Below are positions 7,994 to 18,046 of a DNA stretch of 32,448 nucleotides, piece after piece. Every line of letters begins with the position of its first letter. Position 1 is the stretch's first letter. The translations under genes and the position numbers were made by a program. The notes under the pieces were generated by a model. That model worked only from the letters and a program-made list of their open reading frames with translations, made no database searches and had not been told where the DNA came from. The DNA is from Shewanella sp. Isolate11 (GTDB taxonomy: Bacteria; Pseudomonadota; Gammaproteobacteria; Enterobacterales; Shewanellaceae), in contig NZ_JAKEVF010000002.1 in assembly GCF_022398315.1 (NCBI RefSeq), positions 826,025 through 858,472 of the forward strand, read 5' to 3'.

Positions 7994-8437
7994 ATGCATA
8001 TAAAATTACTCATTAGCTTATGTTTCATTATTGGCCTCGGCGCTTGCTCAGCCCGTAAACTCGATGTAGAAGACTTTGATACCGTGGTGGATGATAAATT
8101 TGTCACCGCAATTAAGGGAGATGGCATCAAGCTATTTACCTACAGCATTAAATACGCTGAGCTCCCCACCATGGAGCAGCCTCATCAGCAACGAATTGAC
8201 GACCTAAAAAGAATGCAGCGGCAAAATGGCGGCAAAAGACGCTCGATGAAGTCAATTGATCTCTCACAATGGACACAGCAGGTTGAACTTGGGTTAAATA
8301 AAACCATTGCAATGACGCAATTTTGCCGTGAAGGTTATATTGAATTAAGCCGTATTATCGAAGTGGGTCGCGGTGAGATCCGCGGTGAATGTAACGATGG
8401 CGCCAGCGATGATGACATCGCCAAATTTACTCGCTAA
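7994..8437 (+). CDS. Predicted lipoprotein of unknown function
   Basis: The product is 147 residues. It opens with a lipoprotein signal peptide: basic start, hydrophobic core, then the lipobox L15-G-A-C18. The mature protein would therefore be lipid-anchored in the envelope. The residue after Cys is Ser, which by the usual rule favours the outer membrane. The mature part is hydrophilic. It contains a basic stretch (KRMQRQNGGKRRSMKSID) and two further cysteines (FCREGY and GECNDG, near residues 111 and 132) that could form a disulfide. I do not recognise a catalytic domain; it looks like a genus-level conserved hypothetical. It stands alone and ends in a strong hairpin terminator shared with the convergent katG. 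Confidence 0.75.
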   Translation: MHIKLLISLCFIIGLGACSARKLDVEDFDTVVDDKFVTAIKGDGIKLFTYSIKYAELPTMEQPHQQRIDDLKRMQRQNGGKRRSMKSIDLSQWTQQVELGLNKTIAMTQFCREGYIELSRIIEVGRGEIRGECNDGASDDDIAKFTR

Positions 8438-8445
8438 TCCCATAA

Positions 8446-8481
8446 AAAAACGGTGGTAAGTCAAAACTTACCACCGTTTTT
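8446..8481. terminator. Bidirectional terminator between lipoprotein gene and katG
   Basis: A perfect 15-bp stem (AAAAACGGTGGTAAG and its complement, loop TCAAAA) has A runs on the left and T runs on the right. It therefore works as a rho-independent terminator in both directions for the convergent genes. Confidence 0.9.
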
Positions 8482-8505
8482 ATTTAGCCTTCCGGTTGAT
8501 GATTT

Positions 8506-8518
8506 ATACCAATCAGTA

Positions 8519-8519
<1 letters not shown>
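8506..8519. repeat. ATACCAATCAGTAT motif at the katG stop
   Basis: This 14-base near-palindrome shares one base with the katG stop codon. The same 14-mer, reversed, lies at 15119-15132, again sharing one base with a stop codon. It is a candidate dispersed intergenic motif. Confidence 0.5.
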
Positions 8520-10729
<2,210 letters not shown>

Positions 10730-10758
10730 TTATAAACATCTCACTGGGATAGCAAGTT

Positions 10759-10772
10759 TTGAGCTAGATCAA
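10759..10772 (-). promoter_or_regulatory. FNR/EtrA- or CRP-like site upstream of katG
   Basis: TTGAG CTAG ATCAA matches the FNR consensus TTGAT-N4-ATCAA at nine of ten positions and is embedded in a longer AT-rich symmetry. It lies about 80 bp before the katG start codon. Shewanella uses both EtrA (FNR) and CRP for respiratory control and their sites overlap in sequence, so the binder cannot be told from sequence. Confidence 0.4.
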
Positions 10773-10963
10773 ATTTTCACCCGAACAAAAGGTAAAGATT
10801 TGTAAACCTTAAAATTAAATTAAAACAATAAGATAATAAGGGTAAAGAGTGTAAATCACCTTGCTATTCCCACTGGTGACTGATAAGCCAAAATCAGCAG
10901 CTTTTGTTGATTAAATCCCTAAAGATGCTATCCAAACACGCATCGTCTCTATGCGAGTAATTC

Positions 10964-10992
10964 TGGCGACTCGATTCAGATTAGGTTAGAAT
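10964..10992 (+). promoter_or_regulatory. Promoter-like sequence before the DUF2986 gene
   Basis: A TAGAAT -10 (10987-10992) lies in the same 14-base string found before the glutaredoxin-like gene (TTAGGTTAGAATCC). The -35 (TGGCGA, 17 bp upstream) is weak, so the call rests on the -10 and the recurrence. Confidence 0.4.
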
Positions 10993-11092
10993 CCGCCCCC
11001 AGTTTAGGTGTATGCAGTTAAAAACGGTTACACTAACCATTAGCATCCTAAATACTCCACGCTATCCCAGTGAGCCGAATAAGCAGGTAGGT

Positions 11093-11359
11093 ATGAACAG
11101 AAAACAAAAGATGATGAAAAAGACCGCTAAACGAGCCAAAGCGCGTCACAATAAACATACCCCACCGACGGTAAAAAAGTACGTGTCTAAAGGCGATCGC
11201 GCTAAAGAGTTAGCCCGTGAACAAGCCGAAATGGCAGCAAAAGCCAATGAACTTGCCAAAGCTAACGATGATATTGAATCGAAAGATGATGTTGAAGCTA
11301 CAGCGGAAGTTGAAACAAGTACGGAAACTGAAACAGTTAAAAGCGAAAGCCAAGCCTAG
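11093..11359 (+). CDS. DUF2986 small basic protein
   Basis: The product is 88 residues in two parts. A strongly basic N-terminal half (MNRKQKMMKKTAKRAKARHNKH, then KKYVSKGDRAKELA) matches the DUF2986 family of marine gammaproteobacteria. It is followed by a very acidic Glu/Thr/Ser-rich tail from about residue 55. No function is known. The charge pattern suggests nucleic-acid or ribosome contact, which is inference. I use the ATG at 11093, which has AGGTAGGT directly upstream. A longer in-frame start at 11012 would encode leader sequence not seen in the family. The stop codon is inside a hairpin that looks like the gene's terminator. Confidence 0.75.
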   Translation: MNRKQKMMKKTAKRAKARHNKHTPPTVKKYVSKGDRAKELAREQAEMAAKANELAKANDDIESKDDVEATAEVETSTETETVKSESQA

Positions 11360-11375
11360 TCACACTTCTAGGCTT
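11352..11375 (+). terminator. Hairpin overlapping the DUF2986 stop codon
   Basis: AAGCCTAG and CTAGGCTT form an 8-bp stem with an eight-base loop. The TAG stop is part of the left arm. The downstream sequence is AT-rich but lacks a pure T run. Confidence 0.45.
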
Positions 11376-11440
11376 AATATTGATTTGGCTTTAAATCCAC
11401 GAATCACCTGCCGCACCACGAGTTAGCCCATTTAAGCGGG

Positions 11441-12934
11441 CTAATCCCGTCGCTCACCCACCACGAGTTCGCTGACTTTATTACTTGCCTCACTATCTTG
11501 CTCTTCGTTTATTTGCGCCATTTGCGCGCACGAGGAAGAAAGTGGATTAGGACTAATAGGACTCAGTTCTTCATCCAAAGCATCAACGCTGACAGTTTTT
11601 GCAACCACAGGGCTATTTTGTACCTTATCGACCAATCGATAAGCAGTCCACACACCTAAGGTGCCGAATAATATTGAGCCTATTACCTGACCCACTAATA
11701 CGCCTTCAACGCCCCCCCACTGAGCACCATAATAAACGAATGGGATCGTCCCCAGAGTCGCCTTACCCACATTAAACAACGTCGAATACTTGGCTTTACC
11801 TAAATTATTAAATGAGGCATTAGCCACAAACAGTGCACCGGAAAACACAAAAAATACCGCGATATAATTGCAGAAAAAGCGGATCAACTCAGCGCCCTCT
11901 CCCTGCATCGCAAAGATCACTATGATCTGCTCTTTGAGGATAAACAAGCACACTGAGAGACATACCACATAAGCGGCACAAAACTGAATCGCCTTAGTTA
12001 AACTCTCCCTAACACGCTCAAATTGTCGCGCACCAAAATTTTGTCCAACTATCGGTCCAATCGCACCTGATAAGGCAAAAATCATCCCAAAAGCGACTGG
12101 CGTTAAACGCCCTAAGACAGCCCAAGCAGCCACAAAACTATCACCAAAATCGGCTATGGCTCGAGTGACCACCACATTGCCTATTGGTGTGGCAATATTG
12201 GTCATCATCGCAGGGCCTGCGACAGCAAAAATAGGTTTGAGATCTTGTTTTAAAGCGGGGAATTCGAAGCGTCCAATCAGTTTGTGTTTAACAAATACCC
12301 CGTAAGCTGACACAAACAATACTGCGAAACGGGCCAATACTGAGGCTAAAGCCGCGCCTTCTATCCCCATGGCAAGCAGGAAAATGAAAATAGGATCGAA
12401 CACCAAATTGACGCCGCCACCACAAAGGGTCGACATCATAGATAGTTTGGCGTCCCCCACGGCTCGCAATGCGGCTCCTAGGGCCATCGCTAAACAAATA
12501 ACCGGCATAGAAGGGACTAAAATATATAAGTAATCTGCTGCCAATTCGGCCGTTTTTCCACTAGCCCCCACTAAGGCTAATAGTTGTGGAATGGAAAAAG
12601 AGACCACTATTGCGACGAACACTGATACAACGAGACTCACCACGGCACAATTGAGTAATAAGCGCTTAGCCAGTGCCAACTCTTTTGCCCCAATAGCACG
12701 AGAAACCAGCGCACCTAAGGCGATAGAAAGCCCAATACCAATAGATGTGATAAAAAAAGAAATTGAGCCAGCATAACCTACGGCCGCAGCAAGCTCTTGT
12801 TCACCCAGTAAACTGAGAAAAAAGATATCCAATAAATCGACGACAAACAGCGCCGATATACCAATAGCTGCTGTTGAACTCATCACCCAAATATGGCGCA
12901 TGATATCGCCTTCAACAAACTTCGCTTTGCTCAT
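11441..12934 (-). CDS. MATE-family efflux transporter
   Basis: A 497-residue protein with twelve predicted membrane helices in two similar halves, as in the MATE family (DinF/NorM type). Diagnostic segments include VDLLDIFFLSLLGEQELAAA in helix 1, SIALGALVSRAIGAKE after helix 2, and GAIGPIVGQNFGARQFERV, the equivalent conserved loop of the second half. It would export cationic or aromatic compounds in exchange for Na+ or H+. A hydrophilic C-terminal tail of about 45 residues (from VVAKTVSVDALDEELSP) is longer than usual and rich in Ser, Glu and Asp. AAGGA precedes the ATG by six bases. It lies 36 bp downstream of the potassium channel gene and could be co-transcribed with it. Confidence 0.9.
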   Translation of the reverse strand: MSKAKFVEGDIMRHIWVMSSTAAIGISALFVVDLLDIFFLSLLGEQELAAAVGYAGSISFFITSIGIGLSIALGALVSRAIGAKELALAKRLLLNCAVVSLVVSVFVAIVVSFSIPQLLALVGASGKTAELAADYLYILVPSMPVICLAMALGAALRAVGDAKLSMMSTLCGGGVNLVFDPIFIFLLAMGIEGAALASVLARFAVLFVSAYGVFVKHKLIGRFEFPALKQDLKPIFAVAGPAMMTNIATPIGNVVVTRAIADFGDSFVAAWAVLGRLTPVAFGMIFALSGAIGPIVGQNFGARQFERVRESLTKAIQFCAAYVVCLSVCLFILKEQIIVIFAMQGEGAELIRFFCNYIAVFFVFSGALFVANASFNNLGKAKYSTLFNVGKATLGTIPFVYYGAQWGGVEGVLVGQVIGSILFGTLGVWTAYRLVDKVQNSPVVAKTVSVDALDEELSPISPNPLSSSCAQMAQINEEQDSEASNKVSELVVGERRD

Positions 12935-12970
12935 CTCAATCCTTGGATGAAGGGACTAAAGCCCGTTACT

Positions 12971-13795
12971 CTACATATCGGTTTCAAGTTCACTGCCACA
13001 TTTATCACAATAAACCGCATTAGATTCATGGCCCATTTTAAGACAGTTACTGCAACGACGAAGGTCTTTCTTACGCACTATCTCTTGAGAAATTTCCGCA
13101 GTTAAAATCCCTGTAGGAATGGCAATTATCGAATAACCAATCAACATGGTTAATGCGGCGATGCCCTGACCCAAGGTCGTTTGCGGTGTAATATCGCCAT
13201 AACCTACGGTGGTGATAGTCACAATCGTCCAGTAGATAGATTTCGGCATAGAACTAAAGCCATTTTCAGGGCCTTCGACCACATACATTACTGCGCTGAG
13301 CACCATCACAATCAAACTGACAGAGAAGAAAAACAGAAACACTTTGCGGCTCGACTGCATCATGGCACGCAACAAAATATTGCCTTCGCTGAGATAGCGC
13401 AATAACTTGAGTACCCGAAAAATACGGAATAGCCTCAATACCCTAATCACTAAGGTGAAGTTGGCGCCAGGGAACACTAAGGCCAGATAACTCGGCAAGA
13501 TGGAAAGTAGATCAACCACGCCATAGAAACTACGAGCGTATTGTACCGGCTGCGCCGAACAATAAAGACGCAGTAAATATTCGATGGTAAAAATCAGCGT
13601 GAAAAACCATTCAGCAACGCGGATCCATTCGCCATATTGCTGATGAATACTATCAACGGTATCGATAAACACCAGTGCAACACTGAGCACAATACAGACA
13701 ATCAAACTAATATCGAAATATCGACCAGCCTTGGTATCTGTCCCAAAGATAATCACTCGTAACTTTTGACGGGTAGTCTCACTATTTTCTTGCAT
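12971..13795 (-). CDS. Voltage-gated potassium channel with C-terminal zinc ribbon
   Basis: The product is about 274 residues with a Kv-type six-helix plan. S1 begins around residue 28, and a charged S4 (RVLRLFRIFRVLKLLR, about 118-133) carries arginines every third position. A pore loop with the K+ selectivity filter TTVGYGD (195-201) and S6 (IAALTMLIGYSIIAIPTGI) follow. After S6 the usual cytoplasmic end is extended by a small zinc ribbon, C248-x2-C251 ... C263-x2-C266, which may sense metal or redox state or help assembly. The start is uncertain: the ATG at 13795 lies 12 bases after AAGGA, while a TTG at 13804 lies only three bases after it. The gene is divergent from the L,D-transpeptidase gene. 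Confidence 0.9.
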   Translation of the reverse strand: MQENSETTRQKLRVIIFGTDTKAGRYFDISLIVCIVLSVALVFIDTVDSIHQQYGEWIRVAEWFFTLIFTIEYLLRLYCSAQPVQYARSFYGVVDLLSILPSYLALVFPGANFTLVIRVLRLFRIFRVLKLLRYLSEGNILLRAMMQSSRKVFLFFFSVSLIVMVLSAVMYVVEGPENGFSSMPKSIYWTIVTITTVGYGDITPQTTLGQGIAALTMLIGYSIIAIPTGILTAEISQEIVRKKDLRRCSNCLKMGHESNAVYCDKCGSELETDM

Positions 13796-13937
13796 CCTAA
13801 ACAAAAATCCTTGTGAACAGTGACCTAGACAATGTTTGTGTCGCTAACCACAGTTATTGGAAGAAACAGCTCCAGCTTAATCTAAAATGAGGTATCATGA
13901 ACAGCCGAGCAATGGCTTTATTTTAGTTAAATATAAG

Positions 13938-14477
13938 ATGCGCATACTTTTTAAACCTTTTTTCCTGCTAACTTTATTCTGTTTTAGCGGCTTTTGTTTA
14001 GCGACAGCTAGCAGTCAAAGCACCTATGAAAACATGAGTAAAAGTGATATTGGCAAGGTCGATCTTGTGGTGGTCAACAAGTCTGATGCCAGCATGTCGC
14101 TAATGCGAAAAGGAAAAGTATTACGCCGCTATAAAATTGCGATGGGCGATCGTCCCACGGGTCATAAACTGCAAGAAGGCGATCAGCGCACACCCGAGGG
14201 GCGCTATCTTCTCGATTATAAAAAGTCTGATAGTGCTTACTATCGCGCCATTCATATCTCCTACCCCAATGAAGAAGACAGACTGAGAGCAGAAGCCTTA
14301 GGCGTTAATCCCGGTGGTCAAATCATGATCCATGGACAAAACCCTAATTCATCACTGACGCCAGATGAAGCCCAGCGTCTGAACTGGACCGATGGCTGTA
14401 TTGCACTGAAAAATGATGAAATAGATGAACTATGGCGCGCTATCGATACCGGAACGCCTATCGAGATTTGGCCTTAA
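13938..14477 (+). CDS. L,D-transpeptidase (YkuD) family protein
   Basis: The product is 179 residues with a signal peptide (RILFKPFFLLTLFCFSGFCLA) and so is exported. The YkuD catalytic core spans about 40-179. It has VDLVVVNKSDASMSLMRKG at the start and the conserved G-x-R-x-T-P-E-G turn. The catalytic pair is in IMIHGQNPNS (H132) and WTDGCIALKNDEIDEL (C154), which matches HxxN...S/TxGC. Such enzymes make 3-3 peptidoglycan cross-links or attach lipoproteins to peptidoglycan. The small YafK/ErfK-like size without a LysM domain suggests a YafK-type member, and some of those cut rather than form links. I start at the ATG that places the signal peptide at the N-terminus; upstream in-frame starts would bury it. 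The yecM-like gene follows 17 bp later. Confidence 0.9.
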   Translation: MRILFKPFFLLTLFCFSGFCLATASSQSTYENMSKSDIGKVDLVVVNKSDASMSLMRKGKVLRRYKIAMGDRPTGHKLQEGDQRTPEGRYLLDYKKSDSAYYRAIHISYPNEEDRLRAEALGVNPGGQIMIHGQNPNSSLTPDEAQRLNWTDGCIALKNDEIDELWRAIDTGTPIEIWP

Positions 14478-14494
14478 TTCAGTAAGTGAACCCT

Positions 14495-15112
14495 ATGACA
14501 CAGCCATCAGCGCCTATCGCGCACCAAACCCTAGACAGCATAACGGCAAACGACCTTCAGCAAAGCTGGGCAAGATTTTCAGCTAAGATAGGCGAGTTTC
14601 TCAGCCTGCTGCAACTGGATAAACTGAATCTTGAATGCGACCATGTCGCGCTCAGAGTCAATACTATAACCGCTGCCGACCGTCTATCTCACTATTTTCA
14701 AACCCAAGGCAAAGTCATTTCTAACAATATGATTAATGGCCGCCCTATTCTGATCTTTCAGCTTGATAAGCCGTTAATTCTTAGCAGTAATGCTATCGAG
14801 TTAGCTATTGAATGTGTGGAGCTACCTTACCCTAGCGAAAAGGCATATCCTGCTGAAGGTTGGGAACATATCGAAATCATCTTACCCGGCGAAGCGCAAA
14901 CGACACAACAGCTTCAACAGCAGCTACTTGAGGTGGCTCCCCAGCTTAATGAAATTTTCGAGCAAAGGACTGATATCAAAGTGAAGCACAGCTCTCCACA
15001 AGGTGAACATGAACGCTTAGCTAATCCCACTATTGCCTTTAAGCGCGCAGACGTCTGTATTAAAGTGCACTCTCATAGCATCAAGGCTATCATTGCATCC
15101 GAAGCACAATAA
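14495..15112 (+). CDS. yecM: YecM-family VOC protein
   Basis: The product is 205 residues of the YecM family, a glyoxalase-fold branch. It shows LECDHVALRVNTITAADRL (about 50-68) and GWEHIEIILPGEAQTTQQL (about 120-138), which carry the His/Glu residues that would hold a metal. The product of E. coli yecM has a known fold but no proven reaction. I start at the ATG at 14495; an in-frame GTG three codons earlier is possible. It follows the L,D-transpeptidase gene by 17 bp and likely shares its transcript. It is convergent with the last gene of the long RpoE-ChrR operon, with only about 19 bp between stops. Confidence 0.85.
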   Translation: MTQPSAPIAHQTLDSITANDLQQSWARFSAKIGEFLSLLQLDKLNLECDHVALRVNTITAADRLSHYFQTQGKVISNNMINGRPILIFQLDKPLILSSNAIELAIECVELPYPSEKAYPAEGWEHIEIILPGEAQTTQQLQQQLLEVAPQLNEIFEQRTDIKVKHSSPQGEHERLANPTIAFKRADVCIKVHSHSIKAIIASEAQ

Positions 15113-15118
15113 ACCATT

Positions 15119-15132
15119 ATACTGATTGGTAT
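15119..15132. repeat. ATACTGATTGGTAT motif at the DUF3833 gene stop
   Basis: This is the inverted copy of the 14-mer at 8506-8519. It lies between convergent genes and shares its last base with the TAA stop of the DUF3833 gene. No conventional terminator is seen at this end of the operon. Confidence 0.5.
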
Positions 15133-15680
15133 TAATCATCTAGCTTCTCGATATAGAGAACTATTTCGCCCACTTTAAAACCAAACTTTGTCATTTCGGT
15201 TTTATTGAATAATCGTTTTTCATCCAGCAGGAACATCCAATCATCTAGCGTTAGCTGATAGGTTTCTCCCTCAACCTCCACCAGCAAATCATACTGCCAA
15301 TACAGCGCTGAGCCCTGAGTTTGCCCCTTAGCGATACCAACCACATCGGCAGCTTGTCCCTGATATTGATTATCCGCGGTTTTAGTCAATTGCCATACTC
15401 GGGTCGACTTTTCACCATCATCAAATTCAAACCATTCTTTTAGCTCGCCGGTATCACCTTCCCAATGACCGATTAGGTCAGCATTAAAACGACGCAGCAA
15501 GTTGCCCGAGCGATCGAACACCATGCCATAAGCCTTTAGCTTACCTGTAAAAAATTGCTCTAATTTCAGCTCAGGTTGAGTGCCTTTATGTTCATCAAGA
15601 CTGGCAGAACCACAACCCGATACACCAACTAGCATCAAGCAAAGGCTTCCCCATGCCAATAGATAAGAATAAGCTTTCAT
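15132..15680 (-). CDS. DUF3833 lipoprotein
   Basis: A 182-residue lipoprotein. Signal peptide and lipobox V20-S-G-C23 are followed by Gly-Ser, which favours outer-membrane sorting. The mature part matches DUF3833: FTGKLKAYGMVFDRSGNLLRRF and DLIGHWEGDTGELKEWFEFDDGEK, ending in FNKTEMTKFGFKVGEI. The fold is probably a lipocalin-like beta barrel, which is an inference from the strand-rich pattern. It is the last gene of the twelve-gene operon and overlaps the chalcone-isomerase-like gene by four bases, so the two are translationally coupled. Together they suggest an envelope step, such as carrying or sensing modified lipid. No reaction is known for the family. Confidence 0.85.
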   Translation of the reverse strand: MKAYSYLLAWGSLCLMLVGVSGCGSASLDEHKGTQPELKLEQFFTGKLKAYGMVFDRSGNLLRRFNADLIGHWEGDTGELKEWFEFDDGEKSTRVWQLTKTADNQYQGQAADVVGIAKGQTQGSALYWQYDLLVEVEGETYQLTLDDWMFLLDEKRLFNKTEMTKFGFKVGEIVLYIEKLDD

Positions 15681-16240
15681 CGGTTTTCTCCTAGCAGTTG
15701 CCTGCGCAGCTGAGGTTCTGTGGTGTTTTTAGACAGCCAAATGGATAGGAAAGCCTGACCAAAAGCAGGGTCATTAATCATGCCTATCAGCTTATCGTCT
15801 AAATAAAACTGGCTCTCTCCGCCTTGAGTCACATAAAGAGTGAGTGCGTCACCAGGCGTGACATCTGGCCATATTTGATTTAACGGTTTCAGCCAAGTGT
15901 CAATCGCACTCGCGCTATAACCCAGATGCAGCCATTGCTCGCCAGTCGCTTCGATTAACGCCTGTTTGTCGATATGTTTGTAGTATTCGATTCGCAGCGC
16001 TTTGGGATTATTGTCATCGGCGATAAAAGAGGCTGTCGAGCTAAACAGTTGAGCACGGTACAAGGTCCAAAACAGGTAACTCATCTCGCCTTCGCCTAAC
16101 AAGTTTAACGTCTGCAAATTGAGCCCATTGTCAGTGACTTGATCAGCTGGCATGGTATCTGACGCTGCAGCAAAGCAGCTTTGGCTGATGCCAAGCTGCA
16201 AACACAACCACAAGATGAATACTGAAATTAGCCGTAACAT
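15677..16240 (-). CDS. Secreted chalcone-isomerase-like protein
   Basis: The product is 187 residues with a cleavable signal peptide (LRLISVFILWLCLQLGISQSCFA), so it is periplasmic. The rest fits the bacterial chalcone isomerase-like domain: GEGEMSYLFWTLYRAQLFSS, then KALRIEYYKHIDKQALIEATGEQW, and DPAFGQAFLSIWLSKNTTEP at the end. Relatives with this fold in plants bind fatty acids rather than isomerise flavonoids. Bacterial members are mostly uncharacterised. In this operon, next to a lipid methyltransferase and a flavin oxidase, a lipid-binding role is the most sensible guess. Its end overlaps the next gene by four bases (ATGA type). A 28-bp gap separates it from DUF2878 upstream. Confidence 0.85.
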   Translation of the reverse strand: MLRLISVFILWLCLQLGISQSCFAAASDTMPADQVTDNGLNLQTLNLLGEGEMSYLFWTLYRAQLFSSTASFIADDNNPKALRIEYYKHIDKQALIEATGEQWLHLGYSASAIDTWLKPLNQIWPDVTPGDALTLYVTQGGESQFYLDDKLIGMINDPAFGQAFLSIWLSKNTTEPQLRRQLLGENR

Positions 16241-16268
16241 CTAATACCTCCATTAAGCCACTTCAAGG

Positions 16269-16775
16269 TCATTTGGAATCAATCTTGATGGGCATTAATT
16301 GTCTGTAACTCATCACCAGCAGAGGCATGAGTACAGCCCAGATAAGCAGTAGTGACATCAACAACTGAATATCACTCAGATGAGTCGTTAAACGAGCCAA
16401 GCTCACTCCAGCCCAATAGCTTGATGCGCCGCCCAAGGCACCCAAAATCGATACGATTGCCATGTTACATCGGGTCAACCAATTTAAGCTGTGGTTAAAA
16501 CTGATGATAAACATGCACCACAGCAGCAGTAACCACAGCGGAAAAAACACATCAGTCTCGCCCGCAACATTAAACTCAAATTGCAATTTATCGACCAGCA
16601 ATCCTATCGGCACCAATAGCAGTACCTTGCAATCTCGCCTTGGAGAGGGTGACAACAAAAAGTGCACAGCCAATAACCCCACCAGCAGCACTTCGGCATA
16701 ACTTGGCAGTAATGCAGCGCTAAACCAGCAAAGCTGAAATAGCAGTAGATTAATAATCCAAAACCGTTTCATCAC
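16269..16775 (-). CDS. DUF2878 integral membrane protein
   Basis: The product is 168 residues, nearly all hydrophobic, with about five or six membrane helices. The conserved loop PIGLLVDKLQFEFNVAGETD and the following FPLWLLLLWCMFIISFNHSL are typical of DUF2878. Polar residues inside the membrane (Asp, Lys, Glu) suggest a transport or catalytic role in the bilayer, but none is known. The gene starts inside the end of the cyclopropane-synthase-like gene (26-bp overlap), so its translation is probably coupled. DUF2878 genes are found with cfa-like and DUF1365 genes in several proteobacteria, from memory, which supports a shared function in lipid modification. Confidence 0.85.
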   Translation of the reverse strand: MMKRFWIINLLLFQLCWFSAALLPSYAEVLLVGLLAVHFLLSPSPRRDCKVLLLVPIGLLVDKLQFEFNVAGETDVFFPLWLLLLWCMFIISFNHSLNWLTRCNMAIVSILGALGGASSYWAGVSLARLTTHLSDIQLLMSLLLIWAVLMPLLVMSYRQLMPIKIDSK

Positions 16776-18030
16776 CGGCGCCCAGATAGCGAGGCTTACG
16801 ACTCACAATGTGATGGGTACTGATCACTCGCTCCTTAAATGCACCCTCGCAGTAACAAAAATAGAACAACCACAAGCGTTTAAAGGTATCGCTGTAACCT
16901 AACTCGGCTAATTCTGTCCAACGCTGCTCAAAAGCTATACGCCAATCATTGAGGGTTCTGGCGTAATGCAAACCAATATCTTCGATGTCGCAAATCACCA
17001 TGTCTGTACGCTCGGCAAGATGTTTCGCCATCACGGCAACCGAAGGTAAACAACCACCGGGGAAAATATACTTTTGAATAAAGTCGGTGCTTTTACGGTA
17101 TTTATCGTAGCGAGCATCACTGATGGTGATCGCCTGAAGCAACATTTTGCCGTCAGCCTTCAGAAGCTTGTTACAGGTGTCGAAGAATGTCGGCAGATAT
17201 TCATGCCCCACAGCCTCAATCATCTCAATAGACACCAGCTTGTCATATTGCCCTTGGAGTAAACGATAATCTTGTTTCAGCAGCGTGATCTTATCGCTAA
17301 GCCCTGCCTTGATAATGCTTTGCTGAGCAAACTCATGCTGAGCCTCTGAGATAGTCGTGGTGGTCACTTGGCAGCCGTAATGGGTTGCCATATAAATGGC
17401 TAATCCGCCCCAGCCAGTACCTATCTCGATAACATGGTCAGACTCTTTAAGCGCCAGCTTTTCACAGATGGTGCGCATCTTATTTTGCTGAGCCTCAGCT
17501 AAACTCTTGGCCTCGTCGCTGTATACCGCACAAGAATAAAGCATGCTGTTATCTAAAAAGCGTTGGTACAGTTCGTTACCGATATCATAATGAGCAAGAA
17601 TATTGCGCTTTGAACCTTGCTGGGTATTACTGTTTTTCTGTCTAATAAACAGGTTTTTAATTCGTGATAACCAGGCCATTTTGCTTTCGATTTCATCCAG
17701 TTTGGCTTGATTACGTGCCATCACTTGGATCAGTTTGGTCAAATTTGGGCTGGTCCATTTTCCATCAATGAAGGCTTCTGCCGCACCTATGCTGCCGCCC
17801 ATAATCACATCTTTATAGAAGCTTGGATCGTGTACCACAATTTGCCCCGTCAATTGAGCATCGCGTTGACCCAATAGCAGATGCTCATCCCACTCGATCA
17901 ATTCGATACAGGCATCATCTAGCTCGGCCAATAGTCTGATGATCAATTTACGGTATTTGGCATTATCTCCCAGAGTGAAAGCAACTCGGCGAGATTTAAG
18001 TGTCCTGTTTTGTTTAACTAATTGTTCCAT
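16750..18030 (-). CDS. Cyclopropane-fatty-acid-synthase-like SAM methyltransferase
   Basis: The product is 426 residues. An N-terminal lipid-binding part (about 1-130, with GGSIGAAEAFIDGKW) is followed by the methyltransferase core. This has AHYDIGNELYQRFLD (146-160), MLYSCAVYS, the SAM loop VIEIGTGWGG (200-209), then SIEMIEAVGHEYLPTFF and FPGGCLPS. The family adds a methylene or methyl group from S-adenosylmethionine to double bonds of phospholipid acyl chains. It is somewhat longer than E. coli Cfa (382 residues). Given its partners (flavin oxidase, DUF1365) under an ECF sigma/ChrR system, it might methylate rather than cyclopropanate, as reported for furan fatty acid synthesis in Rhodobacter. 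That is an inference. GAGG lies five bases before the ATG; the DUF1365 gene ends 16 bp upstream. Confidence 0.9.
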   Translation of the reverse strand: MEQLVKQNRTLKSRRVAFTLGDNAKYRKLIIRLLAELDDACIELIEWDEHLLLGQRDAQLTGQIVVHDPSFYKDVIMGGSIGAAEAFIDGKWTSPNLTKLIQVMARNQAKLDEIESKMAWLSRIKNLFIRQKNSNTQQGSKRNILAHYDIGNELYQRFLDNSMLYSCAVYSDEAKSLAEAQQNKMRTICEKLALKESDHVIEIGTGWGGLAIYMATHYGCQVTTTTISEAQHEFAQQSIIKAGLSDKITLLKQDYRLLQGQYDKLVSIEMIEAVGHEYLPTFFDTCNKLLKADGKMLLQAITISDARYDKYRKSTDFIQKYIFPGGCLPSVAVMAKHLAERTDMVICDIEDIGLHYARTLNDWRIAFEQRWTELAELGYSDTFKRLWLFYFCYCEGAFKERVISTHHIVSRKPRYLGAGDETVLDY

Positions 18031-18046
18031 TTCAACCTCGCTACAG

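Noticed and set aside
11423..11444. TTAGCCC / GGGCTAA hairpin at the MATE gene end as a terminator
   Set aside because: Only a 7-bp stem with no T run on either strand. Termination here is not supported.
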